From an uncultured Draconibacterium sp. (lineage in GTDB: Bacteria; Bacteroidota; Bacteroidia; Bacteroidales; Prolixibacteraceae), in assembly GCF_963676735.1 (NCBI RefSeq), contig NZ_OY781464.1, forward strand, positions 3,877,001 to 3,941,000: a stretch of 64,000 nt of DNA. Reading direction: 5' to 3'. Made by a program: the position numbers and the translations under genes. Below the pieces are notes generated by a model. It did not search any database and was not told the origin of the DNA. It saw nothing but the letters and a program-made list of their open reading frames with translations. Of the stretch, positions 35,623 through 44,796 are shown in pieces; the stretch's first letter is position 1, and every line of letters starts with the position of its first letter.

Positions 35623-36279
35623 ATGGAGTCTAATTTTCAACAAAATAAGCTAATTAAAGCTACTGAAAGCTTTGTAAAACAACATTTTGCAGGCGACAGT
35701 TCGGGGCACGATTGGTGGCATATTCACCGGGTTCGGAGCATGGCAATGCACCTGGCGGAAACCGAAGGAGGCAACCTTTTTATTATTGAAATGGCAGCAT
35801 TGCTGCATGACCTGGACGACTGGAAATTAAAATCGAAAAACAGTGATGAAAGAACTAAAAAATGGTTGAATGAAATCAACATAAACCCTAGTGATGGGAC
35901 AACAATATTGCAAATAATCGACCAGGTTTCGTTTAAAGGTGCCGGCGAAAAAACAAAAGCTTATACGCTTGAAGCACAAATTGTTCAGGATGCCGACCGA
36001 CTGGATGCCATTGGAGCAATAGGTATTGCACGCACTTTTGCTTATGGTGGCAATAAAGGACGCTTGCTGTATGATCCGACTATTCAGCCAGAATTACACG
36101 AGAGTTTTGAACAATATAAAAAAACAACCGCGCCAACGATTAATCATTTTTATGAAAAACTACTTTTATTAAAAGATCGGTTAAACACTAACTCGGCAAT
36201 AAAAATTGCCAATGAACGCCACCAGTTCATGGAAGATTTTCTGACACAATTTTTTTTAGAATGGGAATGCAAAAAATAG
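35623..36279 (+). CDS. HD-domain phosphohydrolase (YedJ-like)
   Basis: A 218-residue metal-dependent phosphohydrolase. The HD-superfamily ligands are visible as His33 (HDWWHIHRV), His62-Asp63 (ALLHDLDDWK) and the terminal Asp125 (QDADRLDAIGA). The DADRLDAIGAIG segment and the following GIARTFAYGG match the YedJ/YpgQ subgroup of predicted nucleotidases or pyrophosphatases. The enzyme is cytoplasmic. It is transcribed divergently from the acyl-CoA ligase, and the VOC gene follows 64 nt downstream. The substrate is unknown. Confidence 0.88.
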   Translation: MESNFQQNKLIKATESFVKQHFAGDSSGHDWWHIHRVRSMAMHLAETEGGNLFIIEMAALLHDLDDWKLKSKNSDERTKKWLNEININPSDGTTILQIIDQVSFKGAGEKTKAYTLEAQIVQDADRLDAIGAIGIARTFAYGGNKGRLLYDPTIQPELHESFEQYKKTTAPTINHFYEKLLLLKDRLNTNSAIKIANERHQFMEDFLTQFFLEWECKK

Positions 36280-36343
36280 CTTTGTGTTTGCATTTTTAAC
36301 ATTTGCCTTTCGTAAATTTACGACAGCCAAAAACAATTGTGTT

Positions 36344-36733
36344 ATGAAAGTAGAACATATCGCCATCTGGACATACAACCTTGAAGGCATGCGAAGTTTT
36401 TATATTCATTATTTCGATGCCTCCTCAAGCGAAATTTACCACAACCACAGCAAAGAATACCGTTCCTATTTCCTGTCGTTTGAGGGCGACTGCCGAATTG
36501 AATTGATGGAAATGCCGGGAATTCCAAAATCCAAAGATAATCCTTTAAAACAATTTACCGGGCTTGTGCATTTTGCCTTTAAACTTGGCACGAGAGACAA
36601 AGTAAATGCCCTTACGCAGGACCTGAAAAAAGATGGATTTAAGATTATTGGAGAACCCCGAACAACTGGCGACGGCTATTATGAGAGTGTGGTATTGGAT
36701 CCTGATGGAAACAGGGTTGAAATTATGGCTTAG
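36344..36733 (+). CDS. VOC-family (glyoxalase/bleomycin-resistance fold) protein
   Basis: A 129-residue protein with the betaalphabetabetabeta repeats of the vicinal-oxygen-chelate superfamily. The metal ligands appear as His5 (VEHIAIWT), Glu in RIELMEMPG, His in LVHFAFKLG and Glu in NRVEIMA. Such small stand-alone members include lactoylglutathione lyase-like and isomerase-like enzymes. I chose the ATG at 36344, the first that keeps the domain start; earlier in-frame codons add a hydrophobic unrelated segment. The gene follows the HD protein in the same direction. Confidence 0.85.
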   Translation: MKVEHIAIWTYNLEGMRSFYIHYFDASSSEIYHNHSKEYRSYFLSFEGDCRIELMEMPGIPKSKDNPLKQFTGLVHFAFKLGTRDKVNALTQDLKKDGFKIIGEPRTTGDGYYESVVLDPDGNRVEIMA

Positions 36734-36749
36734 TTCCGGCACCTGTTTT

Positions 36750-37313
36750 TTAATACTTCTTCTTTTTAATAAACAACTTACGTAAAAGCCAAATCATTAC
36801 CAACAATATAACGCTGCCCAGCACCAAAGGAAATGCAATTACCAGCAGAGGCAATCCGAGTGCAACGGCATTCTCGCCTGTTGCAATTAACGGGTTTCCG
36901 AAACCGGCTGTAAACTGAGATGATGATAAACGCGAAACCGATGTTGCCCCCTGAAATACAGAAGCTGTGCTACCACCAACAATAAGCGCAAGAACCCACT
37001 TTAGCATGTTTTCTTCAACAGGCAACACCGATGCTGTTAACAAAGTTCCGGCGCCAATAGCCAAGGGCATTGCTAAGGCATCTAATAAATTATCAACAAA
37101 AGGAATATAATAGGCCAGCAATTCTACTACGGTGGCAGCGCTAAAACAAATAATAGCTGAGCCGCTGGCCAACCACTCAAAACTTTCGTTTACAGGCAAA
37201 TAACCAAAACGTGCTGCAATGCTGGCCAACAACATGGGCACAAACACGCGAAAACCACAGCTTGCACTTAATCCAACACCCAAAAATATGGCAACAATTA
37301 ATTCCTTCTCCAA
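36750..37313 (-). CDS. DUF4126 integral membrane protein
   Basis: A 187-residue membrane protein of the DUF4126 family, with about five hydrophobic helices and Gly/Ala-rich motifs (GVGLSASCGFRVFVPML at the start, and TSVSRLSSSQFTAGFGNP in the middle). The C-terminus is basic (LFIKKKKY). The function of the family is unknown. It ends 16 nt after the stop of the convergent VOC gene, and its start is divergent from the sulfatase with a 73-bp gap. Confidence 0.82.
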   Translation of the reverse strand: MEKELIVAIFLGVGLSASCGFRVFVPMLLASIAARFGYLPVNESFEWLASGSAIICFSAATVVELLAYYIPFVDNLLDALAMPLAIGAGTLLTASVLPVEENMLKWVLALIVGGSTASVFQGATSVSRLSSSQFTAGFGNPLIATGENAVALGLPLLVIAFPLVLGSVILLVMIWLLRKLFIKKKKY

Positions 37314-37386
37314 TTTAAATATAGTTTGTATTGTTAAAGTTACTTCTTTTCCATTAATTTTATGATTTAATCTAAATCAACCAAAA

Positions 37387-39285
37387 ATGAAAATCTTTTA
37401 CCAAAGCCGGTTTTGGGCTCTGTTTCTATTTTCCGGCATTTGCATCGTTTTTTCTTCATGCTCTGACCCTATTCCTGAAGAACTACCGAATATACTTTGG
37501 CTTACCAGCGAAGACAACAGTCCTCTGCTGGGATGTTATGGCGACACCTTTGCCACAACACCAAACCTGGACAGACTGGCCTCTGAAGGATTTTTATATA
37601 CTCACGCTTACGCCAATGCACCCGTTTGTGCACCGGCACGCAACACCATTTTAACCGGAGTGTATGCCTGCTCAAACGGCAATCAACACATGCGCAGTTA
37701 CTACCCCAAGTCAGATGTGGTAAAACCCTACCCGGTTTTTTTGCGTGAAGCCGGTTATTACTGCACCAACAATTCAAAAACCGATTATAATGTAGACAAC
37801 ATTAACCCCAACGAAATTTGGGACGATTGCAGCAAAACAGCCCATTGGAAAAACCGACCGAGCGACCAACCGTTTTTTGCTGTTTTTAACACAGGAATCT
37901 CACACGAAAGCAGTATCCACAGGTCTATTCCCAATGATGAACTGCGGCACAGTCCTGAAGATGTTTTTATACCGCCTCACCATCCGGCAACTCCGGAAAT
38001 GAAACACGACTGGGCCCAATATTACGACAAAGTTGAAGATATGGATGCACAAATTGGCAAATGGCTGCAAGAGCTTGACGATGCCGGACTTGCAGAGAAC
38101 ACCATTGTTTTTTATTATGGCGACCATGGTGGCGTGCTGGCCCGAAGCAAACGCTACGTTTACGAAACCGGTACACGCGTACCTTTTATCCTTCGTATTC
38201 CCGAGAAATACAAGCACCTGTTTCCTGAAGAAAATACAGGATCGAGAATCGACCGTTTGATAAGTTTTGTTGATTTAGTGCCAACCCTGTTAAGCATAAT
38301 TGGGACACCAATACCCGACTACCTGCAAGGCCACGCTTTTCTGGGAACACAAAAAACGGCCGACCCTGAGTATGCATACATGTTTCGCGGGCGCATGGAC
38401 GAACGGTACGATATGTGCCGTGCGGTGCGCAATAAGAAATTCCGTTACATCCGAAACTACATGCCTTATCGAATTTATGGCCAACGACTTGAATACTTGT
38501 TTCGTGCACCTTCAATCCGGTCGTGGAAAGCAGCTTTTGAAAATGGCCAATGCAACGAAGCACAAAGTGCATTTTGGAACACCAAACCGGTGGAAGAACT
38601 TTATGATACCGAAAATGACCCATGGGAAATAAACAACCTGGCAAACGACCCCAACCACAGTGAAGTGCTGGCGCGGATGCGTGCTGCCAATAAAGAATGG
38701 GTAACACGAATTAAGGATACAGGATTTATTCCGGAAGCAGAACGTGTAGAACGAGCAGAAGGCGCTGCCATGTTCGACATTATGCGTTCAGGAAAAATTA
38801 ACCATGAGGAAATTATGGAAGCGGCAGAAATTTCAACGCTTGGAAAGGTTGAAAATATTGAAATACTTAAAAACTACTTAAAATCGGATGATGGAGCAAT
38901 TCGCTACTGGGGTGCCTCGGGCTTACTAATTTTGGGCAAAGATGCGGCCTCTGCTACTGATGAATTAAAGCTGGCCACAAAAGACAGCTCGGCTAATGTA
39001 GTTAACGTGGCTGCTGAGGCACTTTACAATTTAGGTGAAAAAGAAATTGCGAAAGAAGGCCTACTTGCTGTTCTGAAAAACAAAAATGAGTTTGCTCGTT
39101 GCCATGCTTTAAATGTTATTGATTGTATTGAGGAAAACAGCCCGGAAATTCAGGAAGGAGTTATCGACATGATTGCTACTGCCGAATCGAAAACAAGAAA
39201 CAAATACGACATGCGGGCAGCCAAATGGCTGATTGAGAAATGGGAACTAAATCCGGATGATTATAAATTTGATTTTGCCTGGTAA
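37387..39285 (+). CDS. Sulfatase lipoprotein with C-terminal HEAT-like repeats
   Basis: A 632-residue type-I sulfatase in lipoprotein form. Signal and lipobox VFSSCSDP (Cys25) lead to NILWLTSEDNSPLLGCYG, with metal ligands near the start. The formylglycine signature CAPARNTILTG sits at residues 81-91, where Cys81 is the residue to be oxidised. Other active-site motifs include FYYGDHGG and the nearby RVPF. Unusually, residues about 490-620 form helical repeats (LKSDDGAIRYWGASGLLILGK) like HEAT repeats. Such architecture occurs in some Bacteroidota sulfatases. The substrate is probably a sulfated glycan. A maturase (anSME) is not seen here. Confidence 0.92.
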   Translation: MKIFYQSRFWALFLFSGICIVFSSCSDPIPEELPNILWLTSEDNSPLLGCYGDTFATTPNLDRLASEGFLYTHAYANAPVCAPARNTILTGVYACSNGNQHMRSYYPKSDVVKPYPVFLREAGYYCTNNSKTDYNVDNINPNEIWDDCSKTAHWKNRPSDQPFFAVFNTGISHESSIHRSIPNDELRHSPEDVFIPPHHPATPEMKHDWAQYYDKVEDMDAQIGKWLQELDDAGLAENTIVFYYGDHGGVLARSKRYVYETGTRVPFILRIPEKYKHLFPEENTGSRIDRLISFVDLVPTLLSIIGTPIPDYLQGHAFLGTQKTADPEYAYMFRGRMDERYDMCRAVRNKKFRYIRNYMPYRIYGQRLEYLFRAPSIRSWKAAFENGQCNEAQSAFWNTKPVEELYDTENDPWEINNLANDPNHSEVLARMRAANKEWVTRIKDTGFIPEAERVERAEGAAMFDIMRSGKINHEEIMEAAEISTLGKVENIEILKNYLKSDDGAIRYWGASGLLILGKDAASATDELKLATKDSSANVVNVAAEALYNLGEKEIAKEGLLAVLKNKNEFARCHALNVIDCIEENSPEIQEGVIDMIATAESKTRNKYDMRAAKWLIEKWELNPDDYKFDFAW

Positions 39286-39309
39286 GAACAAGCACATCTG
39301 CGGCAATTT

Positions 39310-39642
39310 TTAAAGTTCATCGCCACATTCCCAAATCAACTGGGGGCGATGTCTTTTGTCGTAAAAATCAGCCTGATCGACTGTAACACCCCATTCAACG
39401 GGTGTCCCGTCGTAATGAAACATCACGCAGTCGAGACACGACCAGTAATCGCAATACAAGTGGTAGAAATATTCTTCGTTGTAGGTCCAGCGCTGAACCC
39501 TGCAACCAACACAGTTGCCAGAGCTTTCCAATTCGCTAAGTTGTGGTTTTAACCAGTTGGGCACAATTATTGGTTCTGGTTCGCGATCTTCGCAGGCCAC
39601 CAAAGCAACGATAAAAAGTGATATGTAAAAAATTTTTCGCAT
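39310..39642 (-). CDS. Small cysteine-rich lipoprotein, unknown
   Basis: A 110-residue lipoprotein with signal and lipobox (VALVACEDRE, Cys17). The mature part has two CxxC pairs, GNCVGC and SCLDC, plus a single Cys in YCDYWS and another in IWECGDEL. The aromatic-rich core could bind a metal or form disulfides. I recognise no family. It is the last gene read in the direction of the fimbria-like operon (63 bp after the last subunit gene) and is convergent with the sulfatase, so co-transcription with the subunits is possible but unproven. Confidence 0.6.
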   Translation of the reverse strand: MRKIFYISLFIVALVACEDREPEPIIVPNWLKPQLSELESSGNCVGCRVQRWTYNEEYFYHLYCDYWSCLDCVMFHYDGTPVEWGVTVDQADFYDKRHRPQLIWECGDEL

Positions 39643-39705
39643 GTGATTTATTTCTTTTTAGGAGTCCTAGCATTCTGTTTCTGTACGTTATTTTCAGCTA
39701 GTAAA

Positions 39706-40230
39706 TCAATTATCATAGACAGTAAAAACGACATCAGTTTCAAAATCTTTTGCACCTAAAATTACAGAGGCTCCCTTAATCCTGAAATCGAACTCAATAT
39801 TCTGAATACCATGCCGTCCATAAATTTCGCTATTAATTCCTTCTGTAAGTGTTTCGTAACTTTCGAAACCTGCAATATACTTGGGCCCGGCAAACCACCC
39901 ATAAATTAGCGAGCCCGACGATACGTTTCTTTTCATCTCCAATCGTAGAACATCCGAATCCCAGTCTGAAGACCCTGTCATTCCCACCGTTAGTTTCCAC
40001 GGACGATCCGGATTGAACAAATAAGCAAGAATTGAACCTGACCTATAAGCAACTGTCAGACTAAGATCGGACTGTGACTCCAGTACTGCAGAAAAATCAC
40101 TTCCTGCCTCGCCAACCAAAGTTAAACCATCTCCAAAATCGACATAACCCGAGACTGAGACATTAAAATTCTGACCATAAACAAATGGAACAGCTACCAG
40201 ACCCAATATTATTAAGAATAATTTTCTCAT
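39706..40230 (-). CDS. Secreted protein, candidate fourth subunit of the fibre system
   Basis: A 174-residue protein with a signal peptide (cleavage near VYGQN). The mature chain is beta-rich and ends DVVFTVYDN, an alternating hydrophobic terminal strand like those of the three paralogues upstream. It lacks their NYTS and CYTG motifs and has no Cys, so it is a divergent partner, perhaps a tip or terminal subunit. It begins 2 nt after the stop of the preceding subunit gene, a tight operon spacing. Function is inferred only from context and strand pattern. Confidence 0.55.
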   Translation of the reverse strand: MRKLFLIILGLVAVPFVYGQNFNVSVSGYVDFGDGLTLVGEAGSDFSAVLESQSDLSLTVAYRSGSILAYLFNPDRPWKLTVGMTGSSDWDSDVLRLEMKRNVSSGSLIYGWFAGPKYIAGFESYETLTEGINSEIYGRHGIQNIEFDFRIKGASVILGAKDFETDVVFTVYDN

Positions 40231-40232
40231 AA

Positions 40233-40790
40233 CTAGTAATCGGTTAAAGTATACATAACAACAAAATAAGTATCGTCGGTAGATACTATTTCAGAATAAT
40301 CTGCAATTTTAAGTGTATAAGTCAACTCGTGACCATTGCCTTCACCATCACCGGTAAAACAGTTTTTTATGTTCGAAATAATCCTTTGCGGCGATTGCGA
40401 CAAAACAACTTTACCTTCTTTAATACCAAGCATATCACCTTTTCCTATTCCCTTATATACGGAAGCTTCAACCTCTAGCTCAAGTCCGTTGGGAAGCCCG
40501 CCACTTGTAATTTCAGCATAAACACTACGTGCACCTGAATTATCGAGTTGAGCCGAAGTATAATTTATCCATAAAGATTTCGAGGATGTCTCGGTTACTT
40601 CGGGTGCCTCGCCCGACTCGGTTGTTGAACTTACTGAAAAATGCACGGTATTATCAACACCGGGCTCAATATCAATAAGAGCAACTTCGGGAATACTAAA
40701 CCGGACATTTGCAGTTGCATTTTGCCCATGCACTTTTCCCAAACACAAAAAACAAAATGCAAAAATAATTATGTAGCTGCTAATTCTCAT
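40233..40790 (-). CDS. Secreted fimbria-like subunit A (paralogue family)
   Basis: A 185-residue secreted protein with a signal peptide (cleavage near VHGQN). The mature part begins with an alternating hydrophobic strand (VRFSIPEVALIDI). It contains LWINYTS (73-79) and the motif NCFTGDGEGNGHELTYTL (144-161), whose Cys is the only one in the mature chain, and ends VVMYTLTDY. It matches two upstream proteins (44797-45360 and 45650-46234) in all these positions. I chose the ATG complementary to 40788-40790, which gives a normal signal. It follows the 991-residue outer-membrane protein gene closely. Confidence 0.7.
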   Translation of the reverse strand: MRISSYIIIFAFCFLCLGKVHGQNATANVRFSIPEVALIDIEPGVDNTVHFSVSSTTESGEAPEVTETSSKSLWINYTSAQLDNSGARSVYAEITSGGLPNGLELEVEASVYKGIGKGDMLGIKEGKVVLSQSPQRIISNIKNCFTGDGEGNGHELTYTLKIADYSEIVSTDDTYFVVMYTLTDY

Positions 40791-40834
40791 CTGTTTATAA
40801 TTGTATATTTTCAAGTAAACTTTCATTTCATCAA

Positions 40835-43810
40835 TTATCTTTCCGACTGAATATCATCCCCATCAATTGAAACGACAAAAGGATTTTTATAAATCTTCTC
40901 CAGTTCTCTTTTTAGTTTTAACGCGTCCTGCTTATTGGTAAAAACGCCAATAAAATATTTGTGAAAGTTATCAGTTTGTCTTTCAAAATCAAATACTCGC
41001 TCGTTGAAATATGCCGATGTTTTTGCCTTTTTTTGCTTAAAAGCACCTATTTGCACCGAATAAAATTTAGTTTCGGGAAGCTTTTTAACCACTTCGGTTT
41101 TTACTTGCTCCTTTTTTTCACTCACAGGTTTAACTTCGGGCGTAAGAATAAAACCTTGCGATTTGAAAATAATATTCCTCTTTTTCTTCTCTAATTGAAT
41201 TTTCAATTCAAGTTCCTGTTCATTCTCCAATTCCAATGCATATTCCGTTTTACTCAACGAATAACTGTTGGGCAAGGTAGCTTCGTAAACTTTTAACAGG
41301 TAGTTACCAGGCCTAAGAACCGGGAAAGAAAAACTGCCATCATTTTTTGTAGAAATTCGTAAATTATCAAATTCACCTTTTAGTTCAATCACAATTGTTC
41401 CGGGCAACTCACTTTCGTCCGATACAAATTCACCTGTCAAACGGGCTCCGGGAGCTATTTCAAAATTAATTGTAGTCTCCTTTTCGCCAGCAATGTCAAC
41501 TTCCATTGGCATCGGAATATTGATAACTTCATTTATTGCTAATTTTGATTTATCAATAAATAAAAGATGCCGACCAACCGGAAGCGAAGCAAAATAAAAC
41601 TGTCCGTTTTCGTCTGTCAGCGCAGTTTCCGACAACATATTCAATACCATTCCCTCAACCGGATTACCGCGATTATCAGTTATATACCCTTTTAATTCGC
41701 CAACCTGCTCTGTCCTTTTTAGCGGAATTCCCATCTGGTAAGCATACCCGACTGACAACGTCAAAGTTGGATTTTCTGTTTCAGTTCTGAACAGTGTATA
41801 GTAACTATTTGCTGTTATTTTATGCTTTTTAAGAAATCGGTATTCAAAATTGAACCGCATTAAATTTCGATTCTGGTAATACTGGTCAATGTCGTAGTAA
41901 TTCTGCAAATACAAACTGGCTTGCAAATTCCTGGTAATCCTGCTACGGGCCGAACCACCAAAGGTAAAAGTACGTTGATCGTCGGTAATAAAACTATTTA
42001 CATTCGATAAACTTCCGAACAACTGGATGGAGTGCACCCGGTTTATCCTAAAAAGTACGTTGGAAGAAAAGCGGTAAGTTTTTTGCTGGTTATTTGTCTC
42101 TCCGGCTTGCAAGTTTATAGTCTTTCCATATTCACCATACAAATCATAACTCAAAAATTTATAACGATGATTAAATTGTGTATTTAACGAACGCGTTTTG
42201 TAATGAAACTTATCTTTATCTAAACGATCTTTTCGTTCATAATCACGCCAGTAAAATCGCCACGAAATATCTCGCGCAACTTTAAAATTCAAACTGGTTT
42301 GAAATGATCTGGAATACGGTGCCGTTGTAAAAAATGTATCGAGCTGGGCATTCTGAAAATCTTCTTTTGCGTATACGCTAAAATCGATTTTTTTTGTAAT
42401 TCGGGCTGATACATTTGCAGAATAAAACTTTGAGTTATTAAAATAACCAGGATAATTTTCGCCTGTATAATAATAATTCCCCACAATTCGGAAAATGGAA
42501 AACCGGCTGTTTAGGTTTGCCCGATACGCATCGTCAGATTCTCCATTATAATACCCACGCGAATATTCTAAATCGAGATAAGTATTTTCAAAAGGATAGA
42601 TTTTTGCGTTTACACTTGCCATTTGGATAATATCAGGCAGCAGCGACATTTGTTTACCGATATAATAGAAATCTATCAGACTATGTTTGTTTAATTTATA
42701 ACCAACAACACCTGCATATTCATAGTCTATCGATTCGTAAAAACGAGGTTTCAAATATAGAGCACCAACCCGAAAACCATTATCAAACTGCATGCGGGCT
42801 TCAGCACCTGTTCCAAATCGGGACGATTCGGTTAACGGAGTAAACTGGTAAGTTCGGTCTCCGAGTGTAAACTTCAGATTGGTATTCTGATACGTAACAT
42901 AGTACTGATCATACAAGCCCATATAATTAAACTTATTATTATTGGGACCACGAGCCAAAAATTCAAGCTGATGTTTTCCGCTTGGTTCCAAAGCTCCTGC
43001 ACCTGCAACTTCAAACTGATATCCCGACATCGGTTCATCATCCTGATTGGTAAACAAATAAGCCGATGAAGCAGTTACCGGAAACCTAAAGAAAGGATCT
43101 CTTTTATAATCTTTTTGGGGATAAACCACAAAAGAGTGAAAAGCACTTCCGTAAACCGTATTACCAGAAACAGCTTTAACCGATAAATAATTTTTGTGTG
43201 TTGCTCCCAGTTCTGGATTAGTTGACAAAACAGCTGAAAATTCTTTGGATTCTCCCGGCGCAACTTCAAGCTCCTTACTACCTTCTATCTCGCAGTTTGT
43301 TGATTCCAGGTAGATAGTTTTACCTACATTACCGTTATTCTGAATTCTGAATGTGGCTTGTAAATTCTCGCCGGCCATTACATATTTGCCGGAAGAAACC
43401 AACAGTACCGAAACGTCTTCACGTTCTTGTACATCAATTGTTGTTTCGGAAACTGCACTGATGCGGGGATACGAAAGACTAATTGATCTCACATTAACAG
43501 GAAATGCTTTTTGTGGAGCCATTGCAGGCACCTGAAAAGAAAATAACAATAACTTTTTATCCCCCGCTGCTAACTTCGCTGACTGCTTCTGAAGTATTGC
43601 TTTCCACCCCTCAGGAAGGTTTAAGGTTAGCTCAACATCATGTTCTTCGTCGCCATTATTTTTTACAATTACCGGGAAGTTCACAACCTGGGTTGGATTG
43701 ACCTTCAACCCTTCTTTTAAAATATTTATTTCTACAGGAGTGTTCTGTCCGCTTACAACAGAGTTTATGATGAACAAAAAAAATGTAAAAAAAAATATCT
43801 CCTTTTTCAT
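40835..43810 (-). CDS. Large outer-membrane usher-like protein with Ig-like and SPOR domains
   Basis: A 991-residue exported protein. After a signal peptide (1-22), residues about 25-230 hold two NEW3-like Ig domains. Residues about 245-697 are alternating beta-strands rich in Tyr and Phe, with a GDRTYQFTPLTESSRFGTG segment (317-335), and probably form an outer-membrane barrel. Residues about 704-875 are two carboxypeptidase-regulatory-like Ig domains (GYITDNRGNPVEG, GEFVSDESELPG). A SPOR domain (about 914-985, FYSVQIGAF) ends the protein. The layout of Ig-barrel-Ig, and its place just after a chaperone-like gene, recall fimbrial ushers, though no classical usher signature is evident. Anchoring by SPOR to denuded peptidoglycan is inferred. 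Confidence 0.6.
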   Translation of the reverse strand: MKKEIFFFTFFLFIINSVVSGQNTPVEINILKEGLKVNPTQVVNFPVIVKNNGDEEHDVELTLNLPEGWKAILQKQSAKLAAGDKKLLLFSFQVPAMAPQKAFPVNVRSISLSYPRISAVSETTIDVQEREDVSVLLVSSGKYVMAGENLQATFRIQNNGNVGKTIYLESTNCEIEGSKELEVAPGESKEFSAVLSTNPELGATHKNYLSVKAVSGNTVYGSAFHSFVVYPQKDYKRDPFFRFPVTASSAYLFTNQDDEPMSGYQFEVAGAGALEPSGKHQLEFLARGPNNNKFNYMGLYDQYYVTYQNTNLKFTLGDRTYQFTPLTESSRFGTGAEARMQFDNGFRVGALYLKPRFYESIDYEYAGVVGYKLNKHSLIDFYYIGKQMSLLPDIIQMASVNAKIYPFENTYLDLEYSRGYYNGESDDAYRANLNSRFSIFRIVGNYYYTGENYPGYFNNSKFYSANVSARITKKIDFSVYAKEDFQNAQLDTFFTTAPYSRSFQTSLNFKVARDISWRFYWRDYERKDRLDKDKFHYKTRSLNTQFNHRYKFLSYDLYGEYGKTINLQAGETNNQQKTYRFSSNVLFRINRVHSIQLFGSLSNVNSFITDDQRTFTFGGSARSRITRNLQASLYLQNYYDIDQYYQNRNLMRFNFEYRFLKKHKITANSYYTLFRTETENPTLTLSVGYAYQMGIPLKRTEQVGELKGYITDNRGNPVEGMVLNMLSETALTDENGQFYFASLPVGRHLLFIDKSKLAINEVINIPMPMEVDIAGEKETTINFEIAPGARLTGEFVSDESELPGTIVIELKGEFDNLRISTKNDGSFSFPVLRPGNYLLKVYEATLPNSYSLSKTEYALELENEQELELKIQLEKKKRNIIFKSQGFILTPEVKPVSEKKEQVKTEVVKKLPETKFYSVQIGAFKQKKAKTSAYFNERVFDFERQTDNFHKYFIGVFTNKQDALKLKRELEKIYKNPFVVSIDGDDIQSER

Positions 43811-43917
43811 CTGTTAAGAATCATCTATTTATTATGGCAACAGATGAAACTCGCATGCCCCAACGCTTCGGAAAAATCATTTGCTTATGTGTGAAATGAC
43901 TTGTCATACCCGTTTCA

Positions 43918-44721
43918 TTAAAGCAGTTCAAACGAAACATTTGTTCCATAAATACTATCATCGCCACAATCAGCAACCAAAACACCGTTATAAACTCCCG
44001 GTTTTATTCCTTCCAGCAGAATTGTAATTTTAATGGATGTGCCAGGCAATGTTTTTCTTTTATCGGCCTTAAGTGTAGCTACTGAATTTCCTTCTTCATC
44101 AAACAATTCGAGCGACATTTCCGGTTTCAACAACACTTCTCCGCTATTTTGCACAACCACACTTATCATGTTTTCATTCTCATTCTTGGACAACTCCAAT
44201 CCCTGAAAAGTCAGATCGCGAACACCTTCTCCCCCCACATTGGTAATAACCTGCACCGCATAACGTATGGCTGTTCTTATCGATACACCAACTGTATTGC
44301 TTGTATCCGGCGGCACTACTCCCTCAACCATTATCACACTCCAGTACGAGCCAGACAGATCGTTGCTTTCAGGCACTTGCACTTCTACATTTACAACTGC
44401 TTTTTCATCAGGTCCAAGGTTTAATAATTCCGGCTGGTAAGTTATCCAATTCGCATTTGACCTGTCCATTGTTCCCGGTGCATCGTGTCGTGTTTCACCG
44501 GTGTGAGAATAATAGTAATCTCTGGAGTAAATTTTTACACTTTTTGCCTCATCCGACATATTATGTATCTCGATCTGGGTTCGATATATTTCGCCCGGAG
44601 TTGCATTATTTTCGTGCGTCAACCCGTTTAGGACAACAATATTTCCAAACGAATTAAAACCACAAAAAAGAAATATAAACGAAAAGAGAACAAATTTTAA
44701 TATTCCTCGGCTACTATACAT
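43918..44721 (-). CDS. Secreted two-Ig-domain chaperone-like protein
   Basis: A 267-residue protein with a signal peptide (about 1-26). The first Ig-like domain (about 28-155) starts with IVVLNGLTHENNATPGEIY and has conserved-looking NWITYQPELLNLGPDEKAVVNV, resembling PapD-like or DUF916-like folds. The second domain (about 160-267) has LSKNENENMISVVVQNSGEV and ends with GTNVSFELL. Two-domain Ig layout and position between subunits and the large outer-membrane gene fit a periplasmic chaperone that donates a beta-strand to subunits. Classical PapD motifs are not clear. It could instead be a surface adaptor. Confidence 0.55.
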   Translation of the reverse strand: MYSSRGILKFVLFSFIFLFCGFNSFGNIVVLNGLTHENNATPGEIYRTQIEIHNMSDEAKSVKIYSRDYYYSHTGETRHDAPGTMDRSNANWITYQPELLNLGPDEKAVVNVEVQVPESNDLSGSYWSVIMVEGVVPPDTSNTVGVSIRTAIRYAVQVITNVGGEGVRDLTFQGLELSKNENENMISVVVQNSGEVLLKPEMSLELFDEEGNSVATLKADKRKTLPGTSIKITILLEGIKPGVYNGVLVADCGDDSIYGTNVSFELL

Positions 44722-44796
44722 TATTGGTCGATTAAATGATTTACGATAAATACTGAGGTAAAAATATCAATTTTTAAGGAATAAGCGCCTCGTTTC

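Noticed and set aside
38186..38707. Long minus-strand open frame opposite the sulfatase
   Set aside because: It is antisense to a well-supported gene with all catalytic motifs in frame. Cys- and His-rich composition is typical of a shadow frame.
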